Below, piece after piece: positions 1 through 7,731 of a stretch of 64,000 nt of DNA. This DNA is from Gramella sp. Hel_I_59. Its GTDB lineage: Bacteria; Bacteroidota; Bacteroidia; Flavobacteriales; Flavobacteriaceae. A program made the translations under genes and the position numbers. The notes beneath the pieces were generated by a model. That model had not been told where the DNA came from and made no database searches. It saw only the letters and a program-made list of their open reading frames with translations. Position 1 is the stretch's first letter, and every line of letters starts with the position of its first letter. The stretch covers positions 248,001 to 312,000 of the forward strand of contig NZ_VFME01000001.1 of NCBI RefSeq assembly GCF_006714895.1, in the 5' to 3' direction.

Positions 1-5
1 CAATT

Positions 6-1691
6 ATGAGAATACCTGTTTATAAGCCGTTCCTGACCATCCTGGCAGCCGGCGCTTTAACTGCATGTAGCAGTACTGCTCCAAGAGTAGTTTCCACCCC
101 GGTTAGCAATATCGATTCTATTCCTTTAAAAGTAAAGGATCTTACAGATGCCCAGTTAAAAGACTGGACTAATTCAGATCTTTCCAGGGATACTATTCCG
201 GGAATGAGCGTGGATAGAGCTTATGCTGAAATCATTAAAAACAACAAACCTTCTACAGTTATCGTAGGAGTTGTGGATAGCGGTATAGATATTACACACG
301 AAGATCTACAAGGGGTGATCTGGACTAATAAGGACGAGATCGCTGGTAATGGAAAAGATGATGACAATAATGGTTTTATTGATGATGTGCATGGCTGGAA
401 CTTTCTAGGGGATGCCGTGGAAGAAAACATGGAGTTTACTCGTATCATCAAGCGATTAAAACCCAAATATGAAGGGAAATCCCAGAGTAGCATAAGCACT
501 GCAGACAGGGAAGAATACAATATGTACCTGGAAGCTAAAAAAGAATACGATAAGGAATATCAGGAAGCTCAGCAAACTCAGCAGCAGTATACCCAGATCC
601 TACAGCAAGTGAAAAATGCACATGCGGCTATGACAAAAGCCCTGGGAACTGAAGATTATACTAAAAAGCAGGTGTTGGATTTCAAACCTGAAACCCAGGA
701 ACTACAACAGGCAAAAATGATCGTTGGGCAAATGCAGAGCAACGTGGACGAGAGTTTACCGGAAGTGATCAAGCAGATTAGCGAAGGTATTGAGTATGTC
801 GAAGGTCGTCTTGATACTCATTTCAACCTTGACCTGGATGGTAGAGCTGTTGTGGGTGACGATCCTTACGATATCACCGATACCAACTACGGGAACAATA
901 AAGTTTCAGGACCAGATCCAAAGAAGGAAGATGCTAAACACGGCACACACGTTGCCGGGATCATTGCAGCTAACAGAAACAATTCCGTAGGACTTAAAGG
1001 AGTTGCCAATAATGCGAAGATCATGGCAGTAAGAGCTGTGCCAGATGGTGATGAATATGATAAAGATATCGCACTGGGAATTCGTTATGCCGTAGATAAT
1101 GGTGCGAAAGTGATTAATACCAGTTTTGGAAAATACTTCTCTCAAAATCCGGAATGGGTGATCGATGCAATAAAATATGCGGCAGATAATGATGTGCTCA
1201 TCGTAAATGCAGCTGGAAATGAAGGAATAGACCTGGACAAAAAGAGAGTTTATCCTAACGACCAAAATCCGCAGGAAACTACAGAGATCAGTGATAACTT
1301 TTTAACGGTTGGTGCTTTGAATTATGAGTACGGAGCGAATCTAATCGCGACATTTTCTAACTATGGAGCTACCAACGTAGATATTTTCGCACCTGGAACC
1401 GAGATCTGGTCTACAACTCCAAACGATACATACGAATATCTTCAGGGAACTTCCATGGCTTCACCAGCAGTTGCAGGAATTGCGGCGATCATAAGAGGTT
1501 ATTACCCTAAATTATCTGCGGGACAGGTAAAACAAATAATCATGGATAGTGGTATATCTACAAAAGCCACAGTAGTACTCGGTGGAGATACAAGCAATAC
1601 TAAAAAATTCCAGACTATTTCAACTTCAGGAAAAATGGCTAATCTATATAACGCCTTAATTTTGGCAGATCAAATTTCAAAAAATAACTAG
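6..1691 (+). CDS. S8 family (subtilisin-like) serine peptidase, lipoprotein
   Basis: Predicted lipid-anchored subtilisin-type endopeptidase of 561 residues. A signal peptide ends in lipobox LTAC (Cys21). The catalytic triad is visible: Asp91 in VDSGID, His312 in KHGTHVAGI and Ser483 in GTSMASP, with oxyanion-hole Asn405 in AAGNEG. About 220 residues separate Asp from His, far more than in classical subtilisin. The insert (about 140-280) is Gln/Glu/Lys-rich and looks coiled-coil. There is no C-terminal T9SS sorting domain, which suits lipid anchoring rather than T9SS cargo. The M1 peptidase follows after 1 nt, so the two are probably co-transcribed. The substrate is unknown. The promoter lies outside the window. 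Confidence 0.93.
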   Translation: MRIPVYKPFLTILAAGALTACSSTAPRVVSTPVSNIDSIPLKVKDLTDAQLKDWTNSDLSRDTIPGMSVDRAYAEIIKNNKPSTVIVGVVDSGIDITHEDLQGVIWTNKDEIAGNGKDDDNNGFIDDVHGWNFLGDAVEENMEFTRIIKRLKPKYEGKSQSSISTADREEYNMYLEAKKEYDKEYQEAQQTQQQYTQILQQVKNAHAAMTKALGTEDYTKKQVLDFKPETQELQQAKMIVGQMQSNVDESLPEVIKQISEGIEYVEGRLDTHFNLDLDGRAVVGDDPYDITDTNYGNNKVSGPDPKKEDAKHGTHVAGIIAANRNNSVGLKGVANNAKIMAVRAVPDGDEYDKDIALGIRYAVDNGAKVINTSFGKYFSQNPEWVIDAIKYAADNDVLIVNAAGNEGIDLDKKRVYPNDQNPQETTEISDNFLTVGALNYEYGANLIATFSNYGATNVDIFAPGTEIWSTTPNDTYEYLQGTSMASPAVAGIAAIIRGYYPKLSAGQVKQIIMDSGISTKATVVLGGDTSNTKKFQTISTSGKMANLYNALILADQISKNN

Positions 1692-1692
1692 A

Positions 1693-3588
1693 ATGAAAAA
1701 TATTTTTTTCAGCTTAATACTACTTACCGCCGGAGTAATTCAGGCACAGAACAACACTTCCTACTGGCAGCAGCATGTAGATTACAAAATGGATGTGGAT
1801 GTAAATGTGGAGAATTTCAAATTCACCGGTACTCAGGAATTGACCTATACCAACAATTCACCAGACACTCTTAACCGAGTTTTTTATCACCTGTACTTTA
1901 ATGCCTTTCAGCCAGGTTCGGAAATGAATGCCAGACTGGAAAGTATTGCAGATCCTGATGGTAGAATGGTTAGAAATGAAGGTACTGAGGAAGAACCAAA
2001 GAGGGTAAGCCGTATTAGTGATCTTTCTGAAGACCAGATTGGTTATTTGAGAGTAAGCTCTCTTACTCAGGATGGGACTTCATTGGATTATGAAGAAGTG
2101 GGAACTGTTCTGGAAGTAGAACTTGCCCAGCCAATTCTTCCTGGTAAAAAAGTAAAGTTCAACATGGAATTTGAAGGCCAGGTGCCGGAACAGATTAGAA
2201 GATCTGGTAGAAACAGCTCTGAAGGAGTAGCACTTTCCATGAGTCAGTGGTATCCTAAACTGGCAGAATATGACTTCCAGGGATGGCATGCAGATCCTTA
2301 TGTTGCCCGTGAATTTCATGGAGTATGGGGAGATTTTGATGTAAAGATCAGTATCGATAAGGATTACATACTTGGAAGTACAGGATATCTTCAAAATCCT
2401 CAGGAAATCGGATACAACTACGAAGAAGAAGGAACTAAAGTGAAAAGAAAAAAAGGGGATAAGCTAACCTGGCATTTCAAAGCTCCTAAAGTTCATGATT
2501 TTACCTGGGCAGCAGATCCTGAGTATATTCATGATAAGTTGGTTGCTGAAGATGGAACTGTACTACATTTCCTTTATAAGAACAATGAAAATATCAAAGA
2601 GAACTGGAAAAATCTTCAGCCAAAAACAGCAGAATTACTTCTGTATTTCAACGAACATATTGGACCATATCCATGGGATCAATACTCTGTAGTTCAGGGT
2701 GGAGACGGTGGAATGGAGTATGCGATGCTTACTCTAATCACTGGAGAACGTTCTTTTGGAAGTCTTGTTGGCGTTACTGCTCACGAAATGGCGCATGCAT
2801 GGTTTCAGCATTTAATGGCTACTAATGAAAGTAAGCACGAATGGATGGATGAAGGTTTTACTTCCTATATTTCTTCGGAAGCTGAAAATGTAATCCTTGG
2901 AGAAAATAAGGAGAATCCGCACACTGGATCTTACAGAGGATACCAGTACCTGGCAAATTCAGGAAGAGAGCAACCGCAATCTACGCATGCCGACAGGTAT
3001 GAACTGAATGCACTTTATGGAACTTCTGCTTATTCTAAAGGAGCTGTATTTCTTGCACAACTTGGATACATCATAGGTGAAGAGAATCTTTCAAAAACCT
3101 TGAACAGATACTATGATGAATGGAAATTCAAACATCCAACACCTAACGATTTTATTAGAATTGCTGAAAAGGTCTCTGGAGCAGAGCTGGACTGGTATCT
3201 AATGGATTGGACACAAACTACCAATACGATCGATTACGCAATAGATGAAGTTGAAATGAAGGACGCCAAGGCAACTGTATCTTTGAAAAGAAATGGATTA
3301 ATGCCAATGCCTATAGATATTGATGTAACCTATGCCGATGGTTCTAAGAAAACCTACTATATCCCATTGGAAATGATGCGTTGGGAGAAAGAAGCACGTG
3401 AAGGTGAAAATAGAACTGTAGCTAAAGACTGGGCCTGGGGATTCCCTACCTACAACTTGGAGATCGATGCCGCCAAAGACATTGCTACTATAGAAATTGA
3501 TAGTTCAAAGATGATGGCAGACGTAAATCCTTCAGATAACGTTTGGAACAAAGACGGAGAGTCTTCCGAAGAAGAAGGAGAAGAATAA
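1693..3588 (+). CDS. M1 family metallopeptidase
   Basis: Gluzincin aminopeptidase-like zinc peptidase of 631 residues with a cleavable signal peptide (ends near GVIQAQ), so periplasmic or outer-membrane-facing. The zinc motif HExxH is His364-Glu365...His368, and the third ligand Glu387 lies at the canonical distance in EWMDEGF. The substrate loop normally GAMEN reads GGMEY (Glu342). The N-terminal half matches the beta-sandwich domain of M1 enzymes. The C-terminus ends in an acidic Glu-rich tail. It starts one base after the S8 peptidase stop, indicating an operon for extracytoplasmic protein or peptide turnover. Substrate specificity cannot be read from the sequence. Confidence 0.93.
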   Translation: MKNIFFSLILLTAGVIQAQNNTSYWQQHVDYKMDVDVNVENFKFTGTQELTYTNNSPDTLNRVFYHLYFNAFQPGSEMNARLESIADPDGRMVRNEGTEEEPKRVSRISDLSEDQIGYLRVSSLTQDGTSLDYEEVGTVLEVELAQPILPGKKVKFNMEFEGQVPEQIRRSGRNSSEGVALSMSQWYPKLAEYDFQGWHADPYVAREFHGVWGDFDVKISIDKDYILGSTGYLQNPQEIGYNYEEEGTKVKRKKGDKLTWHFKAPKVHDFTWAADPEYIHDKLVAEDGTVLHFLYKNNENIKENWKNLQPKTAELLLYFNEHIGPYPWDQYSVVQGGDGGMEYAMLTLITGERSFGSLVGVTAHEMAHAWFQHLMATNESKHEWMDEGFTSYISSEAENVILGENKENPHTGSYRGYQYLANSGREQPQSTHADRYELNALYGTSAYSKGAVFLAQLGYIIGEENLSKTLNRYYDEWKFKHPTPNDFIRIAEKVSGAELDWYLMDWTQTTNTIDYAIDEVEMKDAKATVSLKRNGLMPMPIDIDVTYADGSKKTYYIPLEMMRWEKEAREGENRTVAKDWAWGFPTYNLEIDAAKDIATIEIDSSKMMADVNPSDNVWNKDGESSEEEGEE

Positions 3589-3608
3589 ACTCTTTCAGTA
3601 AATATTAT

Positions 3609-3638
3609 AAAACCCTTTCTCTACGGAAGGGTTTTTTT
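3609..3638 (+). terminator. Rho-independent terminator after the S8/M1 operon
   Basis: Inverted repeat AACCCTTTC / GGAAGGGTT (one G-U pair, short loop TCTAC) followed by a run of seven T. It closes the peptidase operon just before the rnpA promoter region. Confidence 0.8.
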
Positions 3639-3653
3639 ATTTGAAAGTATTGG

Positions 3654-3661
3654 TACTTTTG
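3654..3661 (+). promoter_or_regulatory. -7 promoter element (TAnnTTTG) for rnpA
   Basis: TACTTTTG matches the Bacteroidota -7 consensus and sits between the upstream terminator and the rnpA ATG at 3666. A start site about 5-7 nt downstream would coincide with the ATG, suggesting a leaderless or almost leaderless transcript. No clear -33 TTG is visible. Confidence 0.5.
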
Positions 3662-3665
3662 AAAC

Positions 3666-4055
3666 ATGGATCAGAGCTTCGGAAAGTTGGAAAAATTAAA
3701 AAGCAAAAAGCATATAGATCTGCTCTTTGCTGAAGGTAGAAATCTGAAAAGTTATCCGTTAAAACTTATTTATGCACCAATCCAGACTTCAGATAAACCA
3801 GAATTAAAAACGGGAGTTTCGGTACCTAAAAAACTGGTGAAAACAGCAGTAAAACGCAACAGGATCAAACGGTTGATGCGCGAAGCTTTCAGAAAAAATA
3901 AGTACCTTGTTACCAGCGATCTTGCAATTTCTCATGCTTTTATGTTCATATACATTTCCAGGGATGAGATCGAATATTCTAAAATGGAAGAGAATATGAT
4001 CAAATTGCTGAAGAACTTTTCAGAAAAACAGCGGACTCATGAAAAAGAACTTTAA
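3666..4055 (+). CDS. rnpA: Ribonuclease P protein component
   Basis: Protein subunit of RNase P, which with the catalytic RNA removes 5' leaders from pre-tRNAs. It has 129 residues, the normal family length. The RNR signature is visible as KRNRIKRLMREAFR (about residues 63-76), preceded by the basic GVSVPKK strand. The partner genes rpmH and yidC, adjacent to rnpA in many bacteria, are absent here; instead an S41 peptidase gene overlaps its 3' end by 17 nt, implying translational coupling. The S41 neighbour is an arrangement I recall from other Flavobacteriia. Confidence 0.95.
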   Translation: MDQSFGKLEKLKSKKHIDLLFAEGRNLKSYPLKLIYAPIQTSDKPELKTGVSVPKKLVKTAVKRNRIKRLMREAFRKNKYLVTSDLAISHAFMFIYISRDEIEYSKMEENMIKLLKNFSEKQRTHEKEL

Positions 4056-5667
4056 GAAACTTATCCTATTACCTGTACTTCTTGCAGGAATTTTCATAGG
4101 AACTGTAAGTTTTAAATCAGATTTTTTCGAGATCGCAAAACAGATCGAGATCTTCACGACACTTTTCAAGGAGATCAACATGAATTATGTGGATGAAACA
4201 AATCCTGCACAATTGATGGATTCTGCGATAAAATCGATGCTTACAGATCTAGATCCATATACTAATTACTGGAATGAGCAGGATGTGGAAGCAGCGAGGA
4301 TCAATAATTCTGGTGAATATACCGGGATTGGCGCGGCGGTAAAAAATGGAGATACTGGAATTACAATTGTGGAAGCTTATAAAGATTATCCTGCAGATAA
4401 AGCGGGTTTAAAAGCCGGAGATCTCATAACTAAGATTGGTGATATACGAGTTGCAGATTTTAAAGAGGATGCGGGAGAACTGCTTAATGGTGCATCTGAA
4501 ACCGCTGTGGAAATCACTTTTGTAAGACAGGGAAAGGAACAGAAAACTTCTTTAAAACGGGAATCTGTAGATCTAAATGCAGTGCCATTTTACAAATTAC
4601 TCGAAGAAAATTCTGGTTATATCGTACTATCCAGGTTTAATGCCAAAGCTTCAACCGAAGTATCCAGAGCTTTGAAAGAACTTAAAAATCAGGGCGCTGA
4701 GAAGATCATTCTTGATCTAAGAGGAAACCCGGGAGGATTATTGAGTGAAGCAATTAATGTGAGTAATATTTTTGTTCCAGCAAATGAATTGATCGTCACC
4801 ACGCGATCTGCCATTGAAAAATATAATAAGGATTATTATACACAGAGAGAACCTATAGATACCAAGATTCCTTTGGTCGTCCTGGTAAACGGGCGTAGCG
4901 CTTCTGCCAGTGAGATCGTGGCCGGAGCAATGCAGGATCTGGATAGAGGAGTGATCGTAGGAGCAAGATCATTTGGGAAAGGGCTGGTACAAAGACCACG
5001 GGAATTAGCCTATGGAACTCAGCTTAAAATTACTATTTCCAGGTATTACACTCCAAGTGGAAGATGTATACAGGCGCTGGATTATCGTCGCCGGGATGAA
5101 AATGGCAAAGCAGTTAGAACCAAAGTTGAAGACTATAATGAATTCAATACGCGTAATGGCCGTAAGGTGTATGATGGTGGTGGAATTCTACCAGATATAA
5201 AGTTAGAAACTTCCGAATTTAGTGATATCACGCAGGCATTATTACTGCAGGATGCGATCTTTAATTATGCTACGGAATATTATTATTCTCATAAGGTAGA
5301 GGATCTGAAGGATTTTGATTTCAACGATGCAGATTTCCAGGAATTCAAAGTATACCTGAGAGGATCTGGTTTTGATTATGTAACTGCTACGGAAAAGGAA
5401 CTGGAAGAATTAATTGCTACTTCTGAAGAAGAAAATCTGGAATTGAAATTTGAAGCTTCAGGAATAAGATCACAATTGGAGCAACATGAAAAACAGGAGC
5501 TGGAACTAAGAAAACCTGAGATTATTAGCCTTCTTAAAGATGAGATCATTAAGAGATATTTCTATAAAGAAGGCCTGTATGAATATTATACGGCGAACAA
5601 TCCAGAGATTTCCAAAGCCAAGGAGATCCTGAACAGCGAAAACAAATACGCTGAGATCCTCAAGTAA
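4039..5667 (+). CDS. S41 family carboxyl-terminal processing peptidase
   Basis: C-terminal processing (tail-specific) protease of 542 residues, exported through an N-terminal hydrophobic segment (about residues 9-26). A PDZ domain covers roughly residues 90-165 (GIGAAV...AGLKAGDLI). The Ser/Lys dyad is Ser289 in NGRSASASE and Lys314 in SFGKGLVQ, at the 25-residue spacing seen in E. coli Prc. The long C-terminal part (about 410-542) is charged and helical. It overlaps rnpA by 17 nt. The likely role is trimming periplasmic proteins or regulating envelope proteolysis; the substrate is unknown. Confidence 0.93.
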   Translation: MKKNFKKLILLPVLLAGIFIGTVSFKSDFFEIAKQIEIFTTLFKEINMNYVDETNPAQLMDSAIKSMLTDLDPYTNYWNEQDVEAARINNSGEYTGIGAAVKNGDTGITIVEAYKDYPADKAGLKAGDLITKIGDIRVADFKEDAGELLNGASETAVEITFVRQGKEQKTSLKRESVDLNAVPFYKLLEENSGYIVLSRFNAKASTEVSRALKELKNQGAEKIILDLRGNPGGLLSEAINVSNIFVPANELIVTTRSAIEKYNKDYYTQREPIDTKIPLVVLVNGRSASASEIVAGAMQDLDRGVIVGARSFGKGLVQRPRELAYGTQLKITISRYYTPSGRCIQALDYRRRDENGKAVRTKVEDYNEFNTRNGRKVYDGGGILPDIKLETSEFSDITQALLLQDAIFNYATEYYYSHKVEDLKDFDFNDADFQEFKVYLRGSGFDYVTATEKELEELIATSEEENLELKFEASGIRSQLEQHEKQELELRKPEIISLLKDEIIKRYFYKEGLYEYYTANNPEISKAKEILNSENKYAEILK

Positions 5668-5669
5668 TA

Positions 5670-6116
5670 CTAATCTTTGATCATGGCTATATGTGGAATA
5701 CCATCTTCAAGGTAGCCTTCGCCTATACTTTGGTAACCATGCGATTCGTAAAATTTTATCAAATACTGCTGTGCAGAAAGTTTAATATTTGAAGTATTAT
5801 AATTTTCAAAAATAGCAGTAGCAGAAGCTTTCATGATCTCGTGTCCATATCCATATTTTCTTTCAGATTCTTTTACGATTACACGACCAATAGCTGCTTC
5901 AGGAAAGTAATATCCGGGGGCAAAACATCGAGTATAAGCTACGATCTTCCCTTTTTTAGTACCCAGAACATGTAAAGCTTCAGCATCCTTACCATCAATA
6001 TCCTGGTATACACAATCCTGTTCCACGACAAAAACTTCAGAACGTAGTTGTAAAATAGCATAAAGTTCAGCGAGACTCAGTTCGCTGAACTTTTTGATTT
6101 CAATATTCAATTCCAT
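5670..6116 (-). CDS. GNAT family N-acetyltransferase (ElaA-like)
   Basis: Small cytoplasmic acetyl-CoA-dependent acyltransferase of 148 residues. The N-terminal segment FSELSLAELYAILQLRSEVFVVEQDC resembles the ElaA subfamily, and the acetyl-CoA pocket motif appears as AAIGRVIVKESERKYGYGHEIM. It lies 2 nt downstream of rpiB in the same direction, so it is probably the second gene of that operon. It converges on the S41 gene with only 2 nt between the stop codons and no terminator hairpin visible. The acceptor substrate is unknown. Confidence 0.9.
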   Translation of the reverse strand: MELNIEIKKFSELSLAELYAILQLRSEVFVVEQDCVYQDIDGKDAEALHVLGTKKGKIVAYTRCFAPGYYFPEAAIGRVIVKESERKYGYGHEIMKASATAIFENYNTSNIKLSAQQYLIKFYESHGYQSIGEGYLEDGIPHIAMIKD

Positions 6117-6118
6117 AA

Positions 6119-6553
6119 TTATTTAGCTGCGGGAATCTTGTCTATTCTTCGTTGATGACGGCCACCTTCGAATTTAGTATTTAGAAATGCTTCCACCATC
6201 TCTGTGGCAAGCTCTTCAGAAACAAAACGGGAAGGAATACTGAGAATATTAGCGTTGTTGTGTTCCCGGGCTAGCTTTGCGATCTCAACGGTCCAGCATA
6301 ATGCAGAGCGTACACCCTGATGTTTGTTTGCAGTCATATTAGCACCATTTCCACTACCACATATAATGATACCAAGATCTGCATTTCCATTTTCCACATC
6401 GTTTGCTACAGGATGAACAAAATCTGGGTAGTCTACACTATCCTCTTCATTTGTTCCATAATTGGTAAGCTTGTGACCTTCTTTTTCCAGGGCAGTCTGG
6501 ATCATTTGTTTATAACCAGTACCTGCATGGTCGTTTCCTATAGATATTTTCAT
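6119..6553 (-). CDS. rpiB: Ribose-5-phosphate isomerase B
   Basis: Interconverts ribose 5-phosphate and ribulose 5-phosphate in the non-oxidative pentose phosphate pathway (LacAB/RpiB family). It has 144 residues, the usual length. The substrate site NDHAG is at residues 7-11, and catalytic Cys65 lies in IIICGSGNG, followed by HNNANILSIPSRF near the C-terminus. First gene of a two-gene operon with the GNAT gene. A TAnnTTTG element lies about 17 nt upstream of the ATG. Confidence 0.95.
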   Translation of the reverse strand: MKISIGNDHAGTGYKQMIQTALEKEGHKLTNYGTNEEDSVDYPDFVHPVANDVENGNADLGIIICGSGNGANMTANKHQGVRSALCWTVEIAKLAREHNNANILSIPSRFVSEELATEMVEAFLNTKFEGGRHQRRIDKIPAAK

Positions 6554-7067
6554 AGTTGAGTTGTTTGTGACAAAGTTAAAAAAACAAGCAGTTAAGAAGC
6601 TTAAAACCCGTTGTTAATTACTTTCAGGTTTTAACTCATTTTCAACGCTTTAAAATCCACATACAATTGTGCAAAACATCTGATGAATTAATGATAAAGA
6701 AATTTGCTTTTTAAGATTTTTATAACAATACTCGAACTACTATCAATAAAGCAAATTATAAGTAGGTTATTTCTTATCAAGTTATGAGTACTTAAAATTC
6801 GGTTGTTGACAATTGTTGATAGTAAACTTTTCAATAAACAGGCATTAATAAAATTTAAGAACTTCTGTTAAGTAAATCTTAAAAACCCAAGTGTATCAAT
6901 TAGTTAGCTATTCACAGCCTTGTTGATAAACTGTTATCAAATAATTACAACTGAAATAACAAGGAAGTAGGAGTAATATTATTGTACAAATGAACACGCC
7001 ATCATATACCATCATTTAATTTTTTTTAGAAAGAAGAAAAGATAATAATAGTATATACTGTTCATAA
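6554..7067. other. AT-rich gene-free region with DnaA-box-like words
   Basis: The only gene-free stretch longer than 300 bases in the window (514 bp). I see no credible reading frame. It holds three same-direction copies of TTGTTGA[CT]A at 6803, 6813 and 6920; the reverse complement of the third contains TTATCAACA, one base from the E. coli DnaA box TTATCCACA. Further TTATCAA words occur at 6774 and 6934, with several long A/T tracts between. The rpiB promoter lies at the left edge. It may be an origin of replication or merely a long regulatory spacer; dnaA and dnaN are not in the window. Confidence 0.4.
6571..6578 (-). promoter_or_regulatory. -7 promoter element (TAnnTTTG) for rpiB
   Basis: On the - strand this reads TAACTTTG, matching the Bacteroidota -7 consensus. 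It predicts an mRNA leader of about 12 nt before the rpiB ATG at 6553. The -33 element is not clear. Confidence 0.5.
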
Positions 7068-7310
7068 CTATACGATGCGTAGAGAAGAAGATTTGTCGTT
7101 GAAAGAGTCAAGGAGCTCTTTTGCTTTAGAAACATCTTGTGGATGAACCATTAGTTTTATTCCGCCAAAAGCAGAAGAACTGAATGGAATTAGACCAACT
7201 AAAGTTTCATTTTGAAAATAATGCATGACATTTTCATCAGTGAATCTGGATCTTAGTATTAAAGTCTCGTGCGGATATGTAAAAGTTGCCAGGCAAACGT
7301 AGTCTTTCAT
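7068..7310 (-). CDS. DUF2007 domain-containing protein
   Basis: Small soluble protein of 80 residues that resembles the DUF2007 (putative signal-transducing) family: an N-terminal strand/helix FTYPHETLILRSRF with a GI-L-V-P segment (SAFGGIKLMVHPQDVSKAKELL) as in ferredoxin-like folds of this family. The cellular role is not established. It is followed leftward by the long AT-rich gene-free region. The upstream 57-codon gene lies 29 nt away on the same strand, so the two may be co-transcribed. Confidence 0.8.
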   Translation of the reverse strand: MKDYVCLATFTYPHETLILRSRFTDENVMHYFQNETLVGLIPFSSSAFGGIKLMVHPQDVSKAKELLDSFNDKSSSLRIV

Positions 7311-7339
7311 GGGAAAATATTAGTTCCCTAAGATACGTA

Positions 7340-7513
7340 TTAATCGTTAGAAGCAGATACTAAAGTAGTTACAGGTGCTTCAGAAGAAGTAGTATTAAGA
7401 AGATCACTTTTCTCGTTAAGTGATTTGTTGATAATGGTCACAAAAATTATAAGTCCGATCAAAAAGATCAGAATAAAGACCGCTGTATATGATGAGGACC
7501 TATGTAGTTTCAT
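7340..7513 (-). CDS. Small single-pass membrane protein (57 aa), unknown function
   Basis: A short reading frame of 57 codons from ATG at 7513 to TAA at 7340. The product has a basic N-terminus (MKLHRSSS), one strongly hydrophobic helix (about residues 10-28, AVFILIFLIGLIIFVTII) and a polar Ser/Thr-rich tail. A TAnnTTTG promoter element (7522-7529) sits 8 nt upstream of the ATG, the spacing seen at recognised genes of this window, which argues that it is real. I do not recognise the family. It could form an operon with the DUF2007 gene. Confidence 0.6.
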   Translation of the reverse strand: MKLHRSSSYTAVFILIFLIGLIIFVTIINKSLNEKSDLLNTTSSEAPVTTLVSASND

Positions 7514-7521
7514 ACTGTTAG

Positions 7522-7529
7522 CAAATTTA
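7522..7529 (-). promoter_or_regulatory. -7 promoter element (TAnnTTTG) for the 57-aa gene
   Basis: Reads TAAATTTG on the - strand, 8 nt upstream of the ATG at 7513. It predicts a leader of only a few nucleotides. Confidence 0.45.
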
Positions 7530-7731
7530 AACGATGAACTGATTGCTAATGTTAAAATAAAATTAAGAAAAAATTAAGATTATATCTTAATAAAACTAAA
7601 ATTTATTTTAAATAAATTGCTGAACCTAAGTGAATTGGCTATTTAAACACCCTTCTGACTTAACAAAACTTTAATCTCAACAGGATGCAGACTGATTATT
7701 ATGGTGTAATTTTATCGCATATTATTTGAGA

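Noticed and set aside
906..1265. 119-codon frame antisense to the S8 peptidase
   Set aside because: It lies over the catalytic region of a clearly conserved gene and has no regulatory signals.
3666..4055. rnpA as evidence of the origin of replication
   Set aside because: rpmH, dnaA and yidC are absent, and in Bacteroidota rnpA is not a reliable origin marker; only the parS sites and the AT-rich region were used.
7726..7731. TTG start for RNase R two codons upstream of the ATG
   Set aside because: The ATG at 7732 is a stronger start and adds the normal MKKQNK-type basic opening; the TTG gains nothing.
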